Shown piece after piece: positions 5,662 through 13,198 of a stretch of 22,644 nucleotides of DNA. Under the pieces are notes generated by a model that did no database searches, was not told where the DNA came from, and saw only the letters and a list, made by a program, of their open reading frames with translations. The translations under genes and the position numbers were made by a program. Source of the DNA: Bifidobacteriaceae bacterium (GTDB lineage: Bacteria; Actinomycetota; Actinomycetes; Actinomycetales; WQXJ01); the NCBI GenBank assembly GCA_031279575.1, contig JAITIG010000033.1:1-22644 (forward strand), in the 5' to 3' direction. Position 1 is the stretch's first letter. Each line of letters begins with the position of its first letter.

Positions 5662-8600
5662 ATGGCAGCTTTGGCAAACATCCCCCCGCATTCCGCCCGC
5701 ACTTGGCGCCGCTTGGCCGCGCCGGCCCTGGCCGCCGGCCTGGCTTTGGCGGTGGCGGCATCGCTCGCCATCGGCCGCGGCCCGGCCGCGCCGGCCGGCG
5801 CGGCCACCCAAGCCGCCAGCGCCGCCGCGGCCGGGCCGGCCAAGCAGGCCCCGCTGCGCGAGATCCGGCTGCTGACCGGCGATGTGGTGCGCCTGGACGC
5901 CTCCGGCCAGGTGTTGGCGACACAGGCCGGCCCCCGGGCGGACGGCTCGCGGCCCAGTTTCCACAGCCGCACCTTCGAGGGCCAAACCTATGTCATCCCC
6001 TCGGATGTGGCCCACCTGGTGGGCCGGCAACTCGACCAGGCGCTGTTCAACGTCACCGCCTTGGCCGCCTACGGGCTGGACCGCAATTCGAGCCTGCCGG
6101 TGATAGTGGAAACCGCCGCGCCGGCCCAGCCAGGCGCCGATGCCGACCTGTCCGAGTTGGGCCTGGAGGTCACCCAGGTGCTCGAGACTTTGCCCGCCCA
6201 GGCCGGCCAGGCGGACGCCGACACCTCCCAGGGCCCGGCCGCAAGCTGGGCGCTGATCGACGCCGTGGCGGACGATCCAGCCGCCAGCCCAGGTCCCGCC
6301 GCCGGGGCGGATGAGCCGGCCCTGGCCAAAATCTGGCTCGACCGCTCGGTCCAAGTCGAGCCCGCCGAGGGCGGCGAGGCGGACGAGGAGCTGCCGCTGC
6401 CCGCCAGCGGCACCCCCGCCTGGATGGAGCTGATCGGCGTGGACCAGGCCAAAGCGGCCGATCTGGACGGGGCCGGCGTCAAAGTCGCGGTGGTCGACAC
6501 CGGCATCGACACCAGCCACCCGGACCTGGCCGGCCAAGTGGTGGCGGAGGCAGACTTCACCGACTTGGGCTCGGCCCACGACGAGGCCGGCCACGGCACG
6601 TTTGTGGCCTCGGAGATCGCGGGCACGGGGGCCGCCTCCGGCGGCGTCTACGCCGGCGTGGCGCCCAAAGCGGCGCTGATCAACGCCCGCGTGCTGGACG
6701 GCGACGGCTGGGGCGCCAACTCCGCCATCATGGCCGGCATCGAGTGGGCGGCCAAAGACCAGCAGGCCGACATCATCAACCTCTCCCTGGGCGACCCGGG
6801 CGTCTACGACGACGGCTCGTCCTTCTTCGACCAGTTTGTCAACCAGGTGGCCCAGGATTACGGCTGCCTGATCGTGGTGGCGGCCGGCAACGACTCCCTG
6901 CCGCAAACCGTCTCCTCGCCCGCCACCGCCGACGAGGTCCTCTCGGTTGGCGCCACCGACCAGGACGGGGACGCCGCCTGGTTCACCTCGCGCGGCCCGC
7001 GCCGAGGCGACGGCGCTGTCAACCCGCAGGTCATGGCCCCAGGCGCGGGCGCCAAGATCCTAGACGAGGCGGGCGACCCGATCCCGGTCGACTCCTGGGG
7101 CTGGCCGGTCGAGGAGTGGGGCGGCGAGCCGTACGGCTACGACGTCGGCGGGATGGTGGGCGCGCAGGCCGGCTCGCAGGGCTACGCCACCACTTACACC
7201 GGCACCTCGATGGCCGCGCCGCTGGTGGCCGGGGCGGCCGCGCTGCTGCTGCAGGCCGACCCGGCGGCCACGCGCCAAGACCTGCGCGCCCGCCTGGTCG
7301 CCTCCGCCACGGCGCTGCCAGGCGACTCCAATGTGTTCGAGCAGGGGGCCGGGTTGGTCAACCTGCCGGCGGCGCTGGGGCAAACCTTGACGGCATCGCC
7401 CACCGAATTGAACTTGGGCGGGGTCGAGCCGCCCTGGTCGGAGCCGGTGACGGGCGCCTTGACCTACACCAACGCGGGCAGCCAGGCGGTGGTGTTGGAC
7501 TTGGAGGCGGGTTTGACCGCCAGCGCCCACCTCGGCCTGCCGGTGACCTCGCCGGAGGAGCCGCAAGCCGCCGCGCGCCAGGACGGCGAGGACGGCGAGG
7601 ATGGCGAGGACGGCGCCGGCGGCCAGGACGATGCCGCCGTGCCGCCGCTCAGCTCCGAGCACATCGCGCTGACGGCCGCCAGTTTGACCGTGCCGGCGGG
7701 GGGCAGCGCCAGCGTCGGTGTGACAGTCGACCCCAGCGCCTTCGCCACGAGCTACATTGGCGGCTACGTCACCGCCACGGATGGCGCCGGGGCGGTGCTG
7801 CGCACGCCGATCGGCTTGGCCAACCAGCCGCAAACCCACCAGCTGACCATCACCGCCTCCGGCCGCGACGGCCAGCCCCTAGACCCCCAACAGACCCTTT
7901 ACGTCTCGGTGTATGACCTGATCAGAGGCGGTTTTCAGGATCTTGCCCTAGTTGGCGGCGAAGCCAGCGCCAAGGTCCTGGCCGGCTCTTACATGGTGCT
8001 TGCCCAGGTTGTCGAGGTCAACCAGGCCGGCGGCCTGGACGCGCTGGATCTGGCGACTTTGGTGGCGGGGCTGGACGGCCCCACCCAGGTGCACCTCGAC
8101 GGCAGCCAGGCCCAGGCGGTCACCGCCGCCACCGCCCACCCGGCGCAAGGCGTCATCGAGGTCGAATACGGCGTCGAATTTGAGGACCCGGAACACGGCC
8201 CGGTCGGCTTCTGGATGCGTTCTGGGCTGCTGGTCGACACCGTGGCCGAGAACGGCCTCTACCTGGCCACAGGCGTCCAAGGGGCCGAGGCGCAATGGGG
8301 CGCGAGCGCCGCGGCGGCCCTGACCCAGCCCTACACCGAGGCGTCCTTGGACGCCTGCGGGACGGATCGCCTGCCCGTCTTGGAGGTGGCGCGCGGCCTG
8401 CCGGCCGGCCATCTGGCGCTGGAGGTGGCGGACTGGGCGGACGGCGAGGCGCCGGCCGGGGACGGCGCCGGCCGGGCCGCCCTGCTGCACTTGCCTGACC
8501 TGGACCTGTGGGGGGAGAGCTACGCGGCCGCCGCCGAGGCGCTGGACGCCCAAATCGCAGCCGCCCAGGCGGCCGGCTACCGGGCCGCGGTGATCGAGTC

Positions 8601-11034
8601 CAACCTGCCCTACATGGCCCGGGAGCTGGCCGCCATGGCCCTGCTCTTCGGCGGCGAGGAGGGCGAGCCGGCCCGGCTGCCCGTGCTGGTCACAGACCAG
8701 GCTTCGGGGGCGCGTCTGGCCGAGTTGGCGGCGGCCGGCCAAGGCTGGCTCTACCTGCTGTCGCGCGACACGCCGCAATACACCTACGCCCTGAGTGAGA
8801 GCTTCGATCTAGCCGAGGGCGGCGGCATCGCCCTGGCGGGCGACGAGGCCTCCACCGCGCAGGTGACGGTGCGGCACCGGGCGATGGGCGGCGCGGCGGC
8901 GGCGGCCGACTCGTTCTTCGCCCAAGACGCGATCAGCGCTTGGGCCGAGGTCTACGCCGCCAGCGGCGCCAGCTACACGGCCTACCTTTCCCCCGGCGCC
9001 ACCTGGAGCCTGGACTCCTATTTGTTCGACCCGTCCGAGGCTCTGCTGGTCCACGCCTACAGCTCGGTGGGCGCCTACATCACCAACTACATGACGCCCG
9101 GGCGGCAGTACGAGGTAGGCCAGCCGGCAAGTGTGACCTTGGGCTCGCAGGTCCACGGGGCCGGCTTCGACCCGGTGGGCTGGGTTGGCTTGGAGCGGTA
9201 CGGCGACACCTTGCAGGGCGGGGCGCCGCTGTTCGTGGACGGCCAAGGCCAACCCGAGTGGGTGCGCGGCTTCGAGTTCTTCCCCGACTACGGGGCGCTC
9301 AGTTTCACGTTGACGGATCAAACCACTGGCGAGACGCTGTTCTCGAACGCTGACGACCCAGCCGCCTACTCCTTCGCGGTCGAGGGGCTGGATCCGGCCC
9401 AGCACAGCTACCGGCTGGACGCCACCACCACCTCCGAGACCGAGTTTTGGGCCTGGTCCACTTTGGTGACCTCAAGCTGGCAGTGGGATTCGGCCGAGCC
9501 GGCGCCCGCCGAGGACGGCGCGGATGGCGATGGCGAGGACGGCGCGGATGGCGATGGCGATGGCGATGGCGAGGACGATGCCGAGGTCTACTTGGCGGCC
9601 AACGAGCCGGTGCGCCAAGTTTGGTACGAGCTGCCGGGCCTGGACGCCGACAACGCCGGCTCGCCCAGCCAGACCATTGTGCTGCACGTCAGCCAGCTGC
9701 CGGGTTCGGAGCCGATCCCGCTGGAGAGCGCGGCCCTGGAGGCCTCGACCGACGGCGGCGCGACCTGGGCGCCAATCGCGCTGGCGGCCGGCGCCGAAGC
9801 GCCGGCCGATTCGGTTGGCGCCGGCGAAGGCGAGGAGCTCTACACCGGCCGGATCGACGCGCCCGCGGGGGCCGTTGTCTCGCTGCGCTCGCAGGTGGCG
9901 GGCGGCGGCTCAAGCTTCGACCAGACGGTGCTGAACGCCTACCCGGTGACTAACGCGCCGCGGGCTTTTGAGACCGCCGGCCCATCGTGGGCCTCTTGCG
10001 GCATCGCCGAACCTCTGCCGATCCAGGTCAGCTCCGAGGTGCCGGAGGTGTTCCAGGCCCCGGGCGCGGCCCCCAACGACACCGTGACATTGTCTTTGGC
10101 CGATGGCGCGGCCTGGCGGGCGGACGCCAACGGCCAGCCCGCCCGGGTGCGGCTGGACGGGGTCTTCTACGGCGGCTCGGCCTCGCGCTTCGCTTTGGCG
10201 GACGAGGCGCCGGCCGGCACGCCGGCGCTGGGCCAGGCCAGCCTCGAGCTGACGCTGCCCACGGCCGGCGCCGAGCCGGTGACGGTGGCCGCCCCGGCCG
10301 GCTTCACGGTGGCGAACTCCCAGTACGGCGTCTGGGTTTGGCGGATCGACCGGGCGGCCCAGGCGCCGGCCGTGGCGCCGCTGATCCCGGCCGGCGCGGC
10401 GGACCGCTTTGGCCAGGCGGGCGAGACCCATGTCACCCAGATGGCCTTGGACATCCGGGCTGAGCGGGCCGGCGCCAGCCCGGCCGCCGCCGCCCTGGCG
10501 CAGGGCGCGTCCAGCCCCCAGGCGGCGGCTTCGTCAACGGTGTGCAGCCGGGTGTGGCTGGAGCCGGCCCAGGCGGGGGACCTGTGGCTGAACGGCTGGG
10601 ACAGCGGCCAGCCGGTCAAGGTGGCGGTGACGGGCGCCTTGGAGACGGCCGCCCAGGCCGGCCCGGGGGGCCAGGCGCCGGCTGGCGCCAAGACGGCCGC
10701 CAGCTATCAGCTGACCTTCACCCAGGCCGGCCGGGCGCACGCCCAAACGGTCTGCCACCCGGCCGCCTCGCCGGCGGCGGGGGTTTACAGCTTCGGCTTC
10801 AGCCTCGATGCGGCCGGGCAGGAGGCGGCCAGCGCCGCCTACCTGGCGCGCGGGGCGGTCTTCGCGCCCTGGCAGGCCGCCACCACCACCCGGGTGGCGC
10901 CGGCCGGCCCGGACCAGCTGCCGGTCAGCGGGACCAGCGGCGCCGTTGGGCTCCTGGTTTTGGCCTTGGCCTTGGCTTTGCTGGGCGAAGCCTTGCTGGT
11001 GTGCTCGCGCTGGCGCCGGCCGGCCCGGCGCTAG
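5662..11034 (+). CDS. Large secreted subtilisin-family (S8) serine protease with LPVSG sorting-like C-terminus
   Basis: A 1790-residue extracellular protease. The ATG at 5662 has GGTGAG 5 nt upstream and opens an Arg-containing signal peptide with a hydrophobic core at about 17-40. A propeptide-like region (about 65-250) precedes the S8 domain. The catalytic triad is visible: D279 in VVDTGIDTSHPDL, H311 in GHGTFVASEIAG, S516 in TGTSMAAPLVAG, with oxyanion-hole N410 in AAGNDS. After about residue 560 come Fn3-like or other beta-rich domains and two Asp/Glu/Gly repeats (about 638-656 and 1284-1308) that resemble calcium-binding or spacer sequence. The C-terminus has LPVSG (1753-1757), a hydrophobic helix and RWRRPARR, the layout of a sortase signal with Ser in place of Thr. 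It is divergent from the iron operon and stands alone. The substrate is unknown; the protease family is certain. Confidence 0.93.
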   Translation: MAALANIPPHSARTWRRLAAPALAAGLALAVAASLAIGRGPAAPAGAATQAASAAAAGPAKQAPLREIRLLTGDVVRLDASGQVLATQAGPRADGSRPSFHSRTFEGQTYVIPSDVAHLVGRQLDQALFNVTALAAYGLDRNSSLPVIVETAAPAQPGADADLSELGLEVTQVLETLPAQAGQADADTSQGPAASWALIDAVADDPAASPGPAAGADEPALAKIWLDRSVQVEPAEGGEADEELPLPASGTPAWMELIGVDQAKAADLDGAGVKVAVVDTGIDTSHPDLAGQVVAEADFTDLGSAHDEAGHGTFVASEIAGTGAASGGVYAGVAPKAALINARVLDGDGWGANSAIMAGIEWAAKDQQADIINLSLGDPGVYDDGSSFFDQFVNQVAQDYGCLIVVAAGNDSLPQTVSSPATADEVLSVGATDQDGDAAWFTSRGPRRGDGAVNPQVMAPGAGAKILDEAGDPIPVDSWGWPVEEWGGEPYGYDVGGMVGAQAGSQGYATTYTGTSMAAPLVAGAAALLLQADPAATRQDLRARLVASATALPGDSNVFEQGAGLVNLPAALGQTLTASPTELNLGGVEPPWSEPVTGALTYTNAGSQAVVLDLEAGLTASAHLGLPVTSPEEPQAAARQDGEDGEDGEDGAGGQDDAAVPPLSSEHIALTAASLTVPAGGSASVGVTVDPSAFATSYIGGYVTATDGAGAVLRTPIGLANQPQTHQLTITASGRDGQPLDPQQTLYVSVYDLIRGGFQDLALVGGEASAKVLAGSYMVLAQVVEVNQAGGLDALDLATLVAGLDGPTQVHLDGSQAQAVTAATAHPAQGVIEVEYGVEFEDPEHGPVGFWMRSGLLVDTVAENGLYLATGVQGAEAQWGASAAAALTQPYTEASLDACGTDRLPVLEVARGLPAGHLALEVADWADGEAPAGDGAGRAALLHLPDLDLWGESYAAAAEALDAQIAAAQAAGYRAAVIESNLPYMARELAAMALLFGGEEGEPARLPVLVTDQASGARLAELAAAGQGWLYLLSRDTPQYTYALSESFDLAEGGGIALAGDEASTAQVTVRHRAMGGAAAAADSFFAQDAISAWAEVYAASGASYTAYLSPGATWSLDSYLFDPSEALLVHAYSSVGAYITNYMTPGRQYEVGQPASVTLGSQVHGAGFDPVGWVGLERYGDTLQGGAPLFVDGQGQPEWVRGFEFFPDYGALSFTLTDQTTGETLFSNADDPAAYSFAVEGLDPAQHSYRLDATTTSETEFWAWSTLVTSSWQWDSAEPAPAEDGADGDGEDGADGDGDGDGEDDAEVYLAANEPVRQVWYELPGLDADNAGSPSQTIVLHVSQLPGSEPIPLESAALEASTDGGATWAPIALAAGAEAPADSVGAGEGEELYTGRIDAPAGAVVSLRSQVAGGGSSFDQTVLNAYPVTNAPRAFETAGPSWASCGIAEPLPIQVSSEVPEVFQAPGAAPNDTVTLSLADGAAWRADANGQPARVRLDGVFYGGSASRFALADEAPAGTPALGQASLELTLPTAGAEPVTVAAPAGFTVANSQYGVWVWRIDRAAQAPAVAPLIPAGAADRFGQAGETHVTQMALDIRAERAGASPAAAALAQGASSPQAAASSTVCSRVWLEPAQAGDLWLNGWDSGQPVKVAVTGALETAAQAGPGGQAPAGAKTAASYQLTFTQAGRAHAQTVCHPAASPAAGVYSFGFSLDAAGQEAASAAYLARGAVFAPWQAATTTRVAPAGPDQLPVSGTSGAVGLLVLALALALLGEALLVCSRWRRPARR
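7573..7632 (+). repeat. Acidic Gly-Glu-Asp repeat in protease
   Basis: Short gacggcgag repeats encode about three DGE units followed by further Asp/Gly. They sit between two beta-rich segments of the S8 protease, roughly residues 638-656. It is probably a spacer or low-affinity calcium-binding stretch. Confidence 0.6.
9511..9585 (+). repeat. Second acidic Asp-Gly repeat in protease
   Basis: Repeats of gaggacggcgcggatggcgatggc and gatggc hexamers encode an alternating Asp-Gly/Glu-Asp stretch at about residues 1284-1308 of the S8 protease. It resembles dockerin or thrombospondin-3-like acidic Ca-binding sequence in composition only; no exact calcium motif can be defined. Confidence 0.6.
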
Positions 11035-11351
11035 CCCCAGCCGAGCGCCCGCAGCCCGGCCGCCACGCCGGCCGCTAGCACCACCACCACAATGAACGGC
11101 GCGCGCAGCCACAGCGCCAGCCCGGCCGCCCCGACGGCCACCAAGCGCGCGTCCGCCACCAGGCCTTGGCCCTGGCCGGCGGTTTGAACCGCCAGCAAGC
11201 CGGCCAGCAGCGCCACCGTCACCAAGCCCAAGACGCGGCTGACCCGGTCGCCGTCAAGCCAGGCCCGCGGCACATAGGCCCCGGCCACCTTCAGGGCCAG
11301 GCAGGCGGCGCAGCCGGCCAGCACCCAGCCCCACAGCGCGCCATCACTCAT
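11031..11351 (-). CDS. azlD: AzlD-type branched-chain amino acid exporter subunit
   Basis: A 106-residue membrane protein with about four hydrophobic helices (roughly 6-24, 40-58, 66-82, 86-103), the size and shape of the AzlD family. The conserved N-terminal part A..AYVPRAWL, followed by a loop and GLVTVALLAGLLAVQT, fits the family. AzlD is the small partner of AzlC in export of branched-chain amino acids and analogues. The ATG overlaps the azlC stop (ATGAGTGA) and has GGAGGGG upstream, so expression is coupled. Its TAG stop lies within the same CTAG as the stop of the converging protease gene, leaving no room for a terminator between them. Confidence 0.88.
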   Translation of the reverse strand: MSDGALWGWVLAGCAACLALKVAGAYVPRAWLDGDRVSRVLGLVTVALLAGLLAVQTAGQGQGLVADARLVAVGAAGLALWLRAPFIVVVVLAAGVAAGLRALGWG

Positions 11352-12045
11352 CGGCCCCTCCTTTTGGCTTGGCCTGGGGCCAAAAGCCCACCGCCAGCGC
11401 GGCCAGACCAGCCAGCAGCACCGGGACGCCCGGGGTCAGCCAAGGGCTGGCGGCCAACGCGATTACGACCGCCAGCGCCGCTGTGGCCTGGGCCTGGCGC
11501 GGGGCCAGGCGGGGCCACAGCAGCCCCAGGAAGGCGGCCGCCGCCGCCGCGTCCAGGCCCCACGCCCGGGGGTCGCCCATGGCGTCGCCGGCCAGGGCGC
11601 CCAGCAGCGTCAAGGCGTTCCAGCACAGCCAGACCCCGGCCCCGGTCCACCAGAACCCGAGGCGGCGCGCCGCCGGGGAGGACTGGGCCAAGGCGACGGC
11701 GGTGGACTCGTCGATTGTCAGGTGGGCGCCCAGCAGGCGCCGCCAGCCGCGCAAACCCAGCAGCGGCCCCAACTGGACGGCGTAAAGCAGGTTGCGCCCG
11801 CCCAGCAGCGCGGCCGAGGCCACCGCCGCCGAGCCGAGCCCGCCCGCCCCCAGCACTCCGACCAGCGCGAACTGCGACCCGCCGGTGAACATGACGATGG
11901 AAAGCAGCTGCGTCTGCCACAGGTTCAGCCCCGCCGCCACCGACAAGGCGCCAAACGAGATCCCGTAGAGCCCGGTGGCCAGCGAGACGGACACCGCCTG
12001 GCGCACGGCCGCGCCCGCCTCGGGTGGGGTCAAGGCCTGTCGCAC
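11344..12045 (-). CDS. azlC: AzlC-type branched-chain amino acid exporter subunit
   Basis: A 233-residue AzlC family permease. Family features visible are the opening helix region with GLYGISFGALSVAAGLNLWQ, the stretch SIVMFTGGSQFALVGVLGAG, the GGRNLLYAVQLGPLL segment and the HLTIDESTAVAL loop, followed by C-terminal helices. With AzlD it forms a pump for branched-chain amino acids. The start is uncertain. GTG at 12045 gives the usual family length, but its ribosome-binding site (GGGCGG) is poor and too close; a GTG 13 codons further in is an alternative. The frame stays open upstream to 12558, but that extension is antisense to sepF and has no family similarity. Confidence 0.88.
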   Translation of the reverse strand: MRQALTPPEAGAAVRQAVSVSLATGLYGISFGALSVAAGLNLWQTQLLSIVMFTGGSQFALVGVLGAGGLGSAAVASAALLGGRNLLYAVQLGPLLGLRGWRRLLGAHLTIDESTAVALAQSSPAARRLGFWWTGAGVWLCWNALTLLGALAGDAMGDPRAWGLDAAAAAAFLGLLWPRLAPRQAQATAALAVVIALAASPWLTPGVPVLLAGLAALAVGFWPQAKPKGGADE

Positions 12046-12251
12046 CCGCCCGAGACTACCGGCTCCCAGGCCCGCGCCGCGAGGCGACGCCGCCGGGGCC
12101 GAGCGGCGCGAACTGGACCGCCCGGCCTTCCCGGCCGGTCCGCCCGCGCCTACCGCTTCGCCGCCGAGCGCGGCGCCTGGCCGCGCTGGCTCCACCACGC
12201 CTTCGGGTAGAGGCCCCGCCAGGCCGCGGGCGGCTGACCCGGCCCTGGCCA

Positions 12252-12268
12252 GGCCCGCCAGGCGGGCC
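12252..12268. repeat. Perfect 17-bp palindrome upstream of sepF
   Basis: GGCCCGCC and its reverse complement GGCGGGCC flank a single central A. It could be a protein-binding operator; the 1-nt centre makes it a poor RNA hairpin. The strong GC bias of the region means chance formation is possible. Confidence 0.35.
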
Positions 12269-12289
12269 GGTGAAAAGCGGTAGGCGACA

Positions 12290-12315
12290 CGCCGGGCGAT
12301 ATGGCCCGCCCGGCG
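12290..12315. repeat. 8-bp inverted repeat with 10-nt loop upstream of sepF
   Basis: CGCCGGGC (12290-12297) and GCCCGGCG (12308-12315) can form a hairpin with a 10-nt loop. It lies 67 bp before the sepF start, so it could be a leader structure or an operator. No T-tract follows, so it is not a standard terminator. Confidence 0.35.
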
Positions 12316-12381
12316 CGGCCCAGCCCGTACGTTGCTGATGGGTTGATTCTTCCCCACCCACAAGAACGGAGACACACCAAT

Positions 12382-12804
12382 ATGGCCGGTTGGATGCAGA
12401 ACACCGGAAGGAAGCTGGGCCTCCTTCCGGCGGACGCCGAGGACTACTACTACGAAGACACCGAGGAACCGATCGCCGATGTCACACCGATCCACGCGCC
12501 GCGCGGAAGGGCGCACCTGACCGTGGCCGAGCAGACGCATCGTATTGTGACCGCGCACCCGCGCAACTGGGACGACGCCAAGATGATCGGCACCACCTAC
12601 CGCGAGTCGGTGCCGGTGATCATGAACCTGTCCCAGGTCAACGACGCCGACGCGCAGCGCTTGGTCGACTTCGCGGCCGGTTTGGCGCTGGCCATGCGCG
12701 GCCGGTTGGAGCGGATCACCAAACAGGTCTTCCTGCTCTCCCCGGCCACCCTCGACGTCTCCGAGGTCTCAGCCGAGCCGGGCCGCCGCTTCGAATCCGA
12801 CTGA
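12382..12804 (+). CDS. sepF: Cell division protein SepF
   Basis: A 140-residue SepF. The N-terminus MAGWMQNTGRKLGLL has the pattern of the amphipathic membrane-anchoring helix. An acidic, tyrosine-rich linker (about 20-33, containing DYYYEDTEE) leads to the globular SepF domain (about 48-132), with motifs RNWDDAKMIGTTYRE, VPVIMNLSQVNDADAQRLVDFAAGLA and the closing KQVFLLSPATLDVS. SepF links FtsZ polymers to the membrane and is the main Z-ring anchor in actinobacteria, which lack FtsA. The ATG at 12382 has GGAGA 10 nt upstream. yggT follows 13 bp downstream, the conserved actinobacterial order, but ftsZ and its usual neighbours are not upstream here. Confidence 0.95.
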   Translation: MAGWMQNTGRKLGLLPADAEDYYYEDTEEPIADVTPIHAPRGRAHLTVAEQTHRIVTAHPRNWDDAKMIGTTYRESVPVIMNLSQVNDADAQRLVDFAAGLALAMRGRLERITKQVFLLSPATLDVSEVSAEPGRRFESD

Positions 12805-12817
12805 GCCGGGCGGCATC

Positions 12818-13114
12818 GTGCGCCCGGTCGCGCTGGTGGTCTGGTTCGCGGGCTCGCTTTACCTGCTGGTGCTGCTCGCCAGGATGGTGCTCAGCCTGGT
12901 GATGGCGCTGAGCCGGGGCTGGCGCCCCCAAGGCCCGGCCGCGGCGGCGGCGGAAATCGTTTTCATGCTGACCGACCCGCCCGTCAGAGCAGTCGGGCGG
13001 GTGGTCAAGCCCGTGCGGGTGGGGCCGGTGGCGCTCGACCTCGGCTTTCTGCTGGTCTTCTTCGCCGTCTACCTGGTGGTCAACCTGGCCGCCCGGCTCG
13101 CCGCCGGGTTCTAA
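12818..13114 (+). CDS. yggT: YggT family membrane protein
   Basis: A 98-residue protein with two hydrophobic helices (about 4-30 and 72-96) separated by a loop containing the family motif LTDPPVRAVGRVVKPVRVGPVALDLGF. YggT proteins lie next to sepF in most actinobacteria and cyanobacteria and are linked to cell division or osmotic stress, though their biochemical role is poorly defined. The GTG at 12818 is 13 bp after the sepF stop, so the two are very likely co-transcribed. The usual next gene, divIVA, is absent; a convergent aldehyde dehydrogenase lies downstream instead. Confidence 0.9.
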   Translation: MRPVALVVWFAGSLYLLVLLARMVLSLVMALSRGWRPQGPAAAAAEIVFMLTDPPVRAVGRVVKPVRVGPVALDLGFLLVFFAVYLVVNLAARLAAGF

Positions 13115-13121
13115 AACAACT

Positions 13122-13195
13122 CGCCGCCCTGAGCGGCGGCCGCGCCTGGCTCGGCGCAGCCGCCCGCCCAAGGCGGCGAGGCTGGTTTGGGCGGG
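13122..13195. terminator. Convergent-gene hairpins between yggT and the aldehyde dehydrogenase
   Basis: Two inverted repeats fill the 84-bp gap. The first has a 6-bp stem, 13122-13127 with 13133-13138. The second is a perfect 9-bp stem, 13163-13171 with 13187-13195 (15-nt loop), and ends 3 nt before the aldehyde dehydrogenase stop. They probably end transcription from both sides, although neither has a clear T-tract. Confidence 0.5.
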
Positions 13196-13198
13196 GGC

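Larger units (their letters stand above)
12046..12381. other. Divergent intergenic region between azlC and sepF
   Basis: This 336-bp gap is very GC-rich and contains no ORF I can support. It must hold the promoters of azlCD (minus) and sepF-yggT (plus), but no clear -35/-10 pair stands out. A TACGTT at about 12329-12334 could serve as a -10 for sepF without a visible -35. Two strong inverted repeats lie inside it and are listed separately. Confidence 0.5.

Noticed and set aside
5454..5972. Upstream extension of the FTR1 frame to 5972
   Set aside because: It runs through the promoter and iron box and is antisense to the protease signal peptide and propeptide. The signal peptide of FTR1 begins well downstream.
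5590..6906. 438-codon minus-strand frame within the protease gene
   Set aside because: Composition is typical of an antisense shadow (His/Gly/Arg/Gln-rich), and it lies opposite the well-supported S8 catalytic domain.
12046..12558. Extension of the azlC frame and the internal ATG at 12404
   Set aside because: It is antisense to sepF, has no AzlC similarity and would give an abnormally long protein.
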